Shown: positions 1 to 5,144 of the stretch, in pieces | Position numbering within the stretch: the stretch's first letter is position 1 | How the letters are laid out: each line of letters begins with the position of its first letter | DNA from: UBA5336 sp038745855 | Lineage (GTDB): Bacteria; Pseudomonadota; Alphaproteobacteria; Caulobacterales; Hyphomonadaceae | Length of the DNA: 5,604 nucleotides | NCBI GenBank assembly: GCA_038745855.1 | Contig: JBCDLC010000055.1 | Location: 1 to 5,604, forward strand | Reading direction: 5' to 3' | Notes under the pieces: model-generated | Databases searched by the model: none | Seen by the model: the letters and a program-made list of their open reading frames with translations, nothing else | Told to the model about the DNA's origin: nothing | Made by a program: the position numbers and the translations under genes

Positions 1-1497
1 CGCCATGCCGCAGAGCGGCGCTTCAAGGCCTACGGCATGGCTGCGATCGGTGTCGCGCTAGGCTTCCTCGTCTTGTTCGTCTTCTCGATTGGCAGCCAGG
101 CCCTGTCAGCGTTCTCCCATCACAAGATACAGTTCGACCTGCCGCTGTCGGCAGACGTGGTCGCGCCTGGCGGGGTTGGCGATACCCAGGCGATCTCGGA
201 GAACGTGACCGGCTTTTATCAGCTTGTGCGCAAAGACCTTGCCCTCCGCTTCCCCGAAGCCGCCGTTCAGGGCCGTGCACGCGAACTGAACGACCTCGTC
301 ACCCGCCTCGCCGTGCTGCCCATGGCGCGGGCCACAGCGGAAAATCCGGGCCGCATCGGGCAAACCGTCCGCTACACCGCCGCCCTGTCCGATGACCTCG
401 ACCTTTACCTGAAAGGCGCAGTAGCGCCGGAGACCCGCTTCGAGACCGGCCTGATCACGGAGGTGATGCTCAGCCGAGCCGGATCAGGCGGTCGGACAGT
501 CCTGGTCGGGGAAGACGCCTTCAGCAGACTGACCGGCGAAAGCGGGCCGATGGGAACGGTGCTCATCCAGTCTGGTGCCACGGTTGCGCGCCTCGTCGGC
601 TCGAGTACCGACTCCGCAACCGTAGAGACACTCACCGGGAAACCCGAGGCATTTGAAGGTGCACGTGCCGAGGTGCGTATCATTTCCTTGGCAGAGGATG
701 CGCGCAACGTGACCGACCACCAGATCGCCTGGACACTCGCGCTGAAGGCCGACGGGCGGATCACGCGCACGCTGAACACGGCGCTGCTGACCAATGCGGA
801 CTCAACCTATCCTGAGATTGCCGGCGTGCTCGCAGCGCTCATCGGCTCCCTGTTCACCATGCTGGTCACGTCCATGATCGCGGTCCCCATCGGGATCAGC
901 GCAGCACTCTACCTTGAAGAATATGCCCCGAAAAACCGACTGACGGATATGATCGAGGTCAACATCAACAATCTCGCCGCTGTGCCTTCAATTGTCTTCG
1001 GACTTCTGGGGGCAGCGGTCTTCCTGAATTTCCTGGCGCTGCCCCGGTCCGCGCCCGTGGTCGGCGGACTTGTGCTCGGCCTGCTGACGCTGCCAACGGT
1101 GATTATCGCGTCGCGCGCTGCCCTGCGCTCTGTACCCCTGTCGATCCGCAACGCCGCCCTCGGCGTGGGCGCATCGCGCACCCAGACCGTGTTGCATCAT
1201 GTCCTTCCGCCGGCTGCGCCCGGCATCATGACCGGCGCGATCATCGGCATGGCCCGCGCCCTCGGTGAAACGGCGCCGCTGCTGTTGATCGGCATGGTTG
1301 CCTTCGTCGCTGAAGTGCCTGCAGGCCCGACCGACGAGGCGACGGCACTGCCGGTGCTGATCTTCAAATGGTCGACCGGGGCGGAGCGCGCCTGGGAACC
1401 GAACACAGCCGCAGCAATCGTTGTGCTTCTGACCTTTATGGTCCTGATGAACGCACTGGCCGTCTTGTTGCGCCGGCGCTTTGAACGGAGATGGTAG
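1..1497 (+). CDS. pstA: Phosphate ABC transporter permease PstA (5' end outside window)
   Basis: Inner-membrane permease subunit of the high-affinity phosphate importer PstSCAB; with PstC it forms the channel driven by PstB. The frame is open from base 1, and the residues before the first ATG (position 37), RHAAERRFKAYG, read like the usual basic cytoplasmic lead-in of alphaproteobacterial PstA, so the true start lies upstream. In window codons: TM1 about 12-34; a long soluble segment about 35-270 (DUF3333-type insertion, absent from the roughly 300-aa E. coli PstA); then the permease core with hydrophobic segments about 273-297, 325-347, 351-376, 408-440 and 468-492. The EAA-type cytoplasmic loop, which contacts the ATPase, is visible as NAALGVGASRTQTVLHHVLP from codon 384, followed by ARALGETAPLL, typical of PstA. 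The stop TAG is 2 nt before the preferred pstB start. Family assignment is firm; the insertion's role is unknown to me. Confidence 0.95.
   Translation, partial: RHAAERRFKAYGMAAIGVALGFLVLFVFSIGSQALSAFSHHKIQFDLPLSADVVAPGGVGDTQAISENVTGFYQLVRKDLALRFPEAAVQGRARELNDLVTRLAVLPMARATAENPGRIGQTVRYTAALSDDLDLYLKGAVAPETRFETGLITEVMLSRAGSGGRTVLVGEDAFSRLTGESGPMGTVLIQSGATVARLVGSSTDSATVETLTGKPEAFEGARAEVRIISLAEDARNVTDHQIAWTLALKADGRITRTLNTALLTNADSTYPEIAGVLAALIGSLFTMLVTSMIAVPIGISAALYLEEYAPKNRLTDMIEVNINNLAAVPSIVFGLLGAAVFLNFLALPRSAPVVGGLVLGLLTLPTVIIASRAALRSVPLSIRNAALGVGASRTQTVLHHVLPPAAPGIMTGAIIGMARALGETAPLLLIGMVAFVAEVPAGPTDEATALPVLIFKWSTGAERAWEPNTAAAIVVLLTFMVLMNALAVLLRRRFERRW
1487..1490 (+). promoter_or_regulatory. 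Ribosome binding site deciding the pstB start
   Basis: GGAG sits at the very end of pstA. It directly abuts the ATG at 1491 (spacing 0), which is too close for initiation, but stands 9 nt before the in-frame ATG at 1500. This favours 1500 as the pstB start. The motif is short, so the choice is a preference, not proof. Confidence 0.5.
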
Positions 1498-1499
1498 AT

Positions 1500-2336
1500 A
1501 TGGCAGATACAGGCATGCAAACCGCCGGAACACCCCTCAGCTCGGTCACTGTCAGCCCGGTCACGGACCTGTCCGACCATGCCACAAAGGTAGACTGCCA
1601 GGGCATCGATGTCTTTTACGGTGACAAGCAGGCTATCTTCGATATTTCGATGGCGATCCCGGAGCGATCGGTGACGTCTTTCATCGGCCCGTCTGGCTGC
1701 GGCAAGTCCACATTCCTGCGATGCATCAATCGGATGAATGACACGATCGAGTCGGCACGCGTTGACGGGAAGATCTTCATCGATGGCCAGGATGTGAACT
1801 CAGACCGGGTCGACCCCGTCCTGCTCCGCTCGCGGGTCGGGATGGTTTTCCAGAAGCCCAATCCATTCCCAAAGTCGATCTATGACAATATTGCCTACGG
1901 GCCGCGCCTCCATGGTCTTGCCAGCTCGCGCAAAGACCTCGATGAAATGGTGGAAACCAGCCTGACCCGCGCTGGGCTATGGAACGAGGTCAAGGATCGC
2001 CTGGCCCAGCCCGGCACGGGGCTCTCGGGTGGACAGCAGCAGCGCCTCTGTATCGCGCGGGCCATTGCCGTCAGCCCGGAAGTCATCCTCATGGATGAGC
2101 CGTGTTCAGCGCTGGACCCCATTGCGACGGCGCGGATCGAGGAATTGATCGACGAATTGCGCCAGCGCTTCTGCATCGTGATCGTCACACACTCGATGCA
2201 ACAGGCCGCCCGGGTCTCCCAGCGCACCGCCTTTTTCCACCTCGGGAGACTGGTGGAATTTGGCGATACGGAAACCGTGTTCACAAACCCCACGAACGAA
2301 CGCACGTCCGACTACATCACAGGCCGGTTTGGCTGA
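1500..2336 (+). CDS. pstB: Phosphate ABC transporter ATP-binding protein PstB
   Basis: Cytoplasmic ATPase that powers phosphate import through PstA/PstC and takes part in phosphate sensing with PhoU. Numbering from ATG 1500 (278 aa): Y40 of the A-loop (VFYGDKQAI), Walker A GPSGCGKST at 63-71, Q-loop region in GMVFQKPNPFPKSIYDNIAYG, ABC signature LSGGQ at 175-179, Walker B VILMDEP at 195-201 with catalytic E200, D-loop SALDP, and H-loop histidine H231 in IVTHSMQQA. The phrases NPFPKSIYDN and TGRFG at the C-terminus are hallmarks of PstB as opposed to other ABC ATPases. All catalytic residues are present. The first 30 residues are a low-complexity S/T/V-rich extension compared with the E. coli protein (257 aa). 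An in-frame ATG at 1491 would add three residues and overlap the pstA stop; the GGAG spacing favours 1500. It follows pstA immediately and is surely co-transcribed with it. Confidence 0.96.
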   Translation: MADTGMQTAGTPLSSVTVSPVTDLSDHATKVDCQGIDVFYGDKQAIFDISMAIPERSVTSFIGPSGCGKSTFLRCINRMNDTIESARVDGKIFIDGQDVNSDRVDPVLLRSRVGMVFQKPNPFPKSIYDNIAYGPRLHGLASSRKDLDEMVETSLTRAGLWNEVKDRLAQPGTGLSGGQQQRLCIARAIAVSPEVILMDEPCSALDPIATARIEELIDELRQRFCIVIVTHSMQQAARVSQRTAFFHLGRLVEFGDTETVFTNPTNERTSDYITGRFG

Positions 2337-2400
2337 TGTCCGGCTTCACAAGTGAGCGCGGCACATGGCCCACAGCAGCATTTCGCGGTAAATGAGACCC

Positions 2401-3093
2401 ATGACTTCGCATATTGTTTCCGCCTTTTCAGAAGAGCTCGAACAGCTCTCCGCTGACATCCTTCGCATGGGCGGCGTGGCCGAGACCATGATCGACCAGG
2501 CGTGCCAGGCCCTGGTGAGAGGTGATCTCAAGCTAGCTGAAGAGACCTCGGAGATGGACGACGTTGTTGATTCCATAGAGGTCGACGTGGAACGCCGGAT
2601 CACGCGGCTTCTGGCCCTGCGCAACCCCATGGCGACAGACCTTCGCGCTGTAATCGCTGCCCTGAAAGTCGCCTCGGAACTGGAGCGGGTGGGTGACTTG
2701 TCGAAGAATATTGCCAAACGCGTCGGGCCACTGTCGGGCGCTGATGTTTCAAGTGCGATCAAGGGCATTGAGCGCATGGGCACGGGCGTCAAACAACAGC
2801 TCAATAGCGTGCTCAACTCCTACTCCGAAGCCGATTCCGACCTGTCCCTGAAGGTCTGGACCGGCGACGAAGACATCGACCAGCATTACAACTCGATGTT
2901 CCGCGAAGTGCTCACCTACATGATGCAGGACCCCGGCCTGATCGGCGCCGGCACGCACCTCATGTTCATCGCAAAAAACCTGGAACGGATCGGCGACCAC
3001 TGCACCAATATTGCTGAGATCGTCCATTATCAGGTAACAGGCACCTACCTGACATCGAGTGCGCGGCCGAAAGCTCCGCTGTTGGAAGGATGA
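2401..3093 (+). CDS. phoU: Phosphate signalling and transport regulator PhoU
   Basis: Cytoplasmic helical protein that connects the Pst transporter with the PhoR/PhoB two-component system and keeps the Pho regulon off when phosphate is plentiful. From ATG 2401 the product has 230 aa, near the usual PhoU length, and shows the two tandem three-helix PhoU repeats. Each repeat carries the metal-binding type helix: ELERVGDLSKNIAKR starting at residue 93, and KNLERIGDHCTNIAEIV starting at 192. The start MTSHIVSAFSEEL matches the usual PhoU N-terminus (HxxxAFxEEL). An in-frame ATG at 2392 would add three residues (MRP). Neither start has a strong Shine-Dalgarno; GAGA just before 2401 is the best available. 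The gap of 64 nt after pstB shows no terminator. The stop TGA at 3091-3093 overlaps an ATG at 3090 (ATGA), suggesting translational coupling into phoB. Confidence 0.95.
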   Translation: MTSHIVSAFSEELEQLSADILRMGGVAETMIDQACQALVRGDLKLAEETSEMDDVVDSIEVDVERRITRLLALRNPMATDLRAVIAALKVASELERVGDLSKNIAKRVGPLSGADVSSAIKGIERMGTGVKQQLNSVLNSYSEADSDLSLKVWTGDEDIDQHYNSMFREVLTYMMQDPGLIGAGTHLMFIAKNLERIGDHCTNIAEIVHYQVTGTYLTSSARPKAPLLEG

Positions 3094-3128
3094 GTGGTCA
3101 ACCCAACGAGAAACGGGGGCGTGACACG

Positions 3129-3815
3129 ATGAGACCCTACGTGCTGATTGCCGAGGACGATGACGGCGTCGTCGAACTGCTCAAGTACAATCTCCTCAAC
3201 GAGGACTATGAGGCGGGCATCGCCATGGATGGCGAAGAGACCTTGATGATGATCGAGGAACGTGCGCCGGATCTCCTCCTGCTCGACTGGATGTTGCCCC
3301 GTGTCCCCGGCATTGAGGTGTGTCGTCGCCTGCGCGCCCGGGTTGAGACGGCGAACATGCCGATCATCATGCTGACCGCCCGCAGCGAGGAAACCGACCG
3401 TATACGCGGCCTGGACACGGGCGCGGACGACTATGTCACGAAGCCCTTCTCGACGACGGAACTGATGGCGCGCGTCCGCGCCGTCATGCGCCGCATCCGT
3501 CCTGGCCTCATGGAGGATCGCCTGACCGTCGGCGACATTACCGTCGACCGCTCAGCCCATACGGTGGAGCGGAACGGCAAGAGCATCCATCTGGGCCCAA
3601 CCGAGTTTCGTTTGCTTGACCATTTCATGCAGCATCCGGCACGCGTGTTCTCCCGTGAACAATTGCTCGACAGTGTCTGGGGCTCTGACGTCTATGTCGA
3701 AGCGCGCACCGTTGACGTTCACGTCGGGCGCCTGCGCAAGGCCCTGCGCCAGAATGGTGGCAAGGATCCGATCCGGACTGTGCGCAGCGCGGGCTATGCC
3801 ATGAAAACCGATTAG
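3129..3815 (+). CDS. phoB: Phosphate regulon response regulator PhoB
   Basis: DNA-binding response regulator activated by PhoR during phosphate starvation; it binds Pho boxes and recruits RNA polymerase. With start ATG 3129 the product has 228 aa, the normal PhoB length. The receiver domain covers about 1-118: acidic pocket E9-D10-D11, phosphoacceptor D53 in LLLLDWMLP (a PhoB-typical stretch), T83 in IIMLTAR, and K105 in DDYVTKPFS. An OmpR-type winged helix covers about 130-226, with LGPTEFRLL, the recognition-helix region YVEARTVDVHVGRLRKAL and the wing IRTVRSAGYAM. All phosphorylation residues are present. An in-frame ATG at 3090, overlapping the phoU stop, would add 13 non-conserved hydrophilic residues; the family N-terminus argues for 3129, though the upstream ribosome-binding signal there (GGGGG at 3115-3119) is poor. 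It is last in the pst-pho cluster; no phoR is visible. Confidence 0.95.
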   Translation: MRPYVLIAEDDDGVVELLKYNLLNEDYEAGIAMDGEETLMMIEERAPDLLLLDWMLPRVPGIEVCRRLRARVETANMPIIMLTARSEETDRIRGLDTGADDYVTKPFSTTELMARVRAVMRRIRPGLMEDRLTVGDITVDRSAHTVERNGKSIHLGPTEFRLLDHFMQHPARVFSREQLLDSVWGSDVYVEARTVDVHVGRLRKALRQNGGKDPIRTVRSAGYAMKTD

Positions 3816-3933
3816 GGCCACTGTCGGGGACACCTGCATCCTGCATAGATGCTATTCCACACGTCGGCCTGCCCGGGAGAGACACTGTCCCCACATCACG
3901 GTTCTGTGAAACGCCAGTGAAGGAGAGACCAGC
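3816..3933 (+). other. Intergenic region between phoB and flavodoxin gene
   Basis: This is a 118-nt gap that should hold the end of the pho operon transcript and possibly a promoter for the next gene. Visible structure is modest: a 5-bp stem GCATC/GATGC (3836-3840 with 3848-3852), and a spaced inverted pair GGGGACA (3826-3832) and TGTCCCC (3886-3892) separated by 53 nt. Neither is followed by a T-run, so I do not call a terminator. CTGTC occurs at 3821 and 3885 but not with the 11-bp periodicity of a Pho box. No sigma-70 promoter is convincing. Confidence 0.4.
3921..3927 (+). promoter_or_regulatory. Strong ribosome binding site for the flavodoxin gene
   Basis: AGGAGAG lies 6 nt before the ATG at 3934, the best Shine-Dalgarno in the window. 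It fixes the start of the flavodoxin-family gene. Confidence 0.8.
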
Positions 3934-4521
3934 ATGGCGAAGATCGCGATCGTTTATCATTCGGGGTATGGACACACCGCCAAGGTGGCCGAACATGTGC
4001 GCAAGGGCGCAGCCGAGACCGGAGCGGAGGTCACGCTCTACAAGGCTGATGACCTCCAGAGCGGTGATGAGGGCCCCTGGGACGCGCTGTTGGCATCCCA
4101 TGCGATCATCTTCGGCGCCCCGACCTACATGGGTTCAGTCAGCGCGGTCATGGCGAAGTTCCTCGAGGCGACGTCCAAGGTCTGGTTCACCGACAGCTGG
4201 AAAGACAAGATCGCGGCCGGCTTCACCAATTCCGGCTCGCTCGCCGGCGACAAGAATGAAACGCTCCAGCGCTTTGCCACACTCGCCGCTCAGCAGGGCA
4301 TGATCTGGGTGAATTTCGGCTTGAAGGCGGGCTACAGCGCGTCGAATTCGGACTTCGCGACCGCCAGGAACCGGGCGGGCCACTATCTCGGCCTCGGCAC
4401 CCAATCCCTGACGGATCTTTCAGCAGACGATACGCCGGACGCCGCCGAACTGGAGACAGCGGAACTGTTTGGCAAGCGCGTCGCTGAAGCCACCCTGCGC
4501 TGGGTGCGCGGCGCGGCCTAG
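3934..4521 (+). CDS. WrbA-like flavodoxin-family protein, probable NAD(P)H:quinone oxidoreductase
   Basis: Predicted cytosolic FMN-binding flavodoxin-fold protein, 195 aa, close to the length of WrbA (198 aa). The first beta strand and phosphate loop read KIAIVYHSGYGHTAKVAEHV, with S10, G13, H14 and T15 placed to bind the FMN phosphate. The second FMN loop is FGAPTYMGSVSAVMAKFLEAT from residue 60, matching the WrbA pattern P-T-x-x-G-x-(M/V)-x-x-x-M-x-x-F-L. The third is AGFTNSGSLAGDKNETLQ from about 95, like the FSSTG-containing loop of WrbA. WrbA enzymes carry out two-electron reduction of quinones with NAD(P)H, protecting against redox cycling. The match is good but not perfect (YMG instead of RFG; different C-terminal region), so it may be a sister family of flavodoxin/NADPH-dependent FMN reductase. 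A good ribosome binding site precedes it. It lies downstream of phoB on the same strand but with a 118-nt gap, so Pho control is not shown. Its stop overlaps that of the convergent small gene. Confidence 0.87.
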   Translation: MAKIAIVYHSGYGHTAKVAEHVRKGAAETGAEVTLYKADDLQSGDEGPWDALLASHAIIFGAPTYMGSVSAVMAKFLEATSKVWFTDSWKDKIAAGFTNSGSLAGDKNETLQRFATLAAQQGMIWVNFGLKAGYSASNSDFATARNRAGHYLGLGTQSLTDLSADDTPDAAELETAELFGKRVAEATLRWVRGAA

Positions 4522-4709
4522 GCGTTATCGAGACCGTCCAGATCATCCCCATTGATCTGGGAGAGCACGAATTTCTTGTAGCGTCTCTGGCGACGGCGCG
4601 CCTTGGCCCCCGAGGCGCGCCAGCCTTCCCTTTTATCGCGCACGACATCCTCCAGGTCTTCTGCATCGAAGACCCGCCGTGCATCGGACTTTGAGGTACG
4701 CTTGGCCAT
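4518..4709 (-). CDS. Small charged hypothetical protein (63 aa)
   Basis: Function not recognised. The 63-aa product starts MAKRTSKSDARRVFDAEDLE and is rich in Lys/Arg (17) and Asp/Glu (12). A strongly basic middle (SGAKARRRQRRYKKF, about residues 33-47) is followed by an acidic tail (GDDLDGLDNA). The protein has no hydrophobic segment and no Cys pair, so it is likely soluble; a nucleic-acid or ribosome-binding role would be a guess. The start at 4709 was preferred because MAKRTSK is a natural N-terminus; a GTG at 4751 would add 14 residues that look like non-coding translation. No good Shine-Dalgarno precedes either start. The gene converges with the flavodoxin gene, and the two TAG stops share CTAG at 4518-4521. 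Codon use is GC-rich and consistent with a real gene. Confidence 0.68.
   Translation of the reverse strand: MAKRTSKSDARRVFDAEDLEDVVRDKREGWRASGAKARRRQRRYKKFVLSQINGDDLDGLDNA
4538..4560. repeat. Inverted repeat, 8-bp stem, 7-nt loop
   Basis: CCAGATCA (4538-4545) and TGATCTGG (4553-4560) are perfect reverse complements around the loop TCCCCAT. The structure lies 17 nt past the flavodoxin stop and inside the C-terminal codons of the minus-strand small gene. It could help stop or stabilise the plus-strand transcript 3' end, but no T-run follows (GAGAGCACG). Chance in coding sequence remains possible. Confidence 0.5.
4595..4621. repeat. GC-rich inverted repeat made of two GGCGCGCC octamers
   Basis: Two copies of the self-complementary octamer GGCGCGCC (4595-4602 and 4614-4621) are separated by 11 nt and can pair as a very stable 8-bp hairpin. 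On the plus strand it is followed, after a few bases, by TTCCCTTTTAT (4626-4636), so a leaky terminator for transcripts leaving the flavodoxin gene is conceivable, although the T-rich part is too far from the stem for a textbook one. It lies within codons for the basic stretch of the small minus-strand protein. Confidence 0.45.
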
Positions 4710-4811
4710 AAGCGAGAGGTGGACCCCACGCCTCACTGCGGAAAGCGACACGGTAGCGCAGAGCGGTCCGAGCCCGTCGCACCCCGCTTCAAGTGTCCCG
4801 TTTCGCGCCCC
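4710..4811. other. Non-coding stretch upstream of the small minus-strand gene
   Basis: No convincing coding frame on either strand. By position it should contain the promoter of the 63-aa minus-strand gene. I see TTGAAG on the minus strand (4787-4792) as a possible -35, but no -10 at the right distance, so no promoter is called. Confidence 0.35.
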
Positions 4812-4920
4812 TCATGAAGCGCCGTCTGCAAAGGCTGTGTCGGCCTGCACTTTGACCCCATCAAGCGCATTATCCATCAGCGGGCGCATATCATTCTCGA
4901 CAAACCTCTGGACGAACACG
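4812..4920 (-). pseudogene. Putative C-terminal gene remnant, unidentified
   Basis: On the minus strand, from about 4920 to the TGA at 4812, the frame reads IVFVQRFVENDMRPLMDNAL and ends GVKVQADTAFADGAS. This has the amphipathic, balanced composition of a real protein C-terminus. Upstream of about 4920 the same frame turns into a Ser/Arg/Trp-rich translation that is clearly the shadow of the MarR-like fragment on the other strand. No start codon with a ribosome binding site is present at the transition. I infer a truncated 3' end of a lost gene of about 35 remaining codons. I do not recognise the family. It could also be a chance frame, since the stretch is short. Confidence 0.35.
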
Positions 4921-5088
4921 ATGGACCTGACCCCTGTCGGTGAGGATATCCGCCAGGCTATCCATCGCCAGCACCTCGCTAATATGCGGGCGATGCTGGA
5001 CGCGCTTTCTGACAAGGAACAAGCTGAAGTCATGCGCCTGCTTGAGAAAATCGTCGTCCACCTGGGTGCCGATGAGGGAGCACAATAG
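4921..5088 (+). pseudogene. Truncated MarR-family regulator, C-terminal remnant (55 codons)
   Basis: The frame from ATG 4921 begins MDLTPVGEDIRQAIHRQHLA and continues NMRAMLDALSDKEQAEVMRLLEKIVVHLGA before TAG. This strongly resembles the end of MarR-family transcription factors: the L-T-P-x-G after the wing, then the long dimerisation helix, then an L-S-x-x-E-x-x-x-L-x-x-L-L-x-K-(I/L) helix. An intact MarR protein has about 140-160 aa with a winged helix before this point. The frame is open back to 4603, but residues upstream of 4921 are Ser/Thr/Pro-rich and show no helix-turn-helix in any of the three plus frames. The DNA-binding part is therefore missing. There is no Shine-Dalgarno before 4921, so expression as a 55-aa peptide is doubtful. 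MarR assignment comes from the recalled family pattern only. Confidence 0.55.
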
Positions 5089-5144
5089 GCGCGCCAGACC
5101 ACCAATGTGTCCTCCCCCTTATCCGTTGCCGCATACTGCGTGGC

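Noticed and set aside
988..1580. Long minus-strand open frames opposite pstA and the pstA/pstB junction.
   Set aside because: They are Arg/Gln/Cys/His-rich translations typical of antisense shadows in GC-rich coding DNA, while the plus frame is unmistakably pstA.
2102..2395. Plus-strand open frame overlapping the pstB 3' half and the gap before phoU.
   Set aside because: It lies in another frame of the conserved pstB coding region and has no family-like sequence or start signal.
3816..3911. Pho box candidates (CTGTC at 3821 and 3885, CTGTGAA at 3904).
   Set aside because: They do not occur as 7-bp direct repeats with 11-bp periodicity and lack the A/T-rich spacer expected for PhoB sites.
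4740..4800. tRNA-like look on the plus strand (GGTAGCGCAG resembling a D-arm, TTCAAGT resembling a T-loop).
   Set aside because: The anticodon arm pairs only over 3-4 bp, the T-stem does not pair beyond one or two bases, and there is no acceptor stem; chance resemblance.
4603..4920. N-terminal part of the long plus-strand open frame that runs into the MarR-like fragment.
   Set aside because: It overlaps the small minus-strand gene, is Ser/Thr/Pro/Arg-rich, and shows no winged-helix pattern; it is a shadow frame that happens to lack stops.
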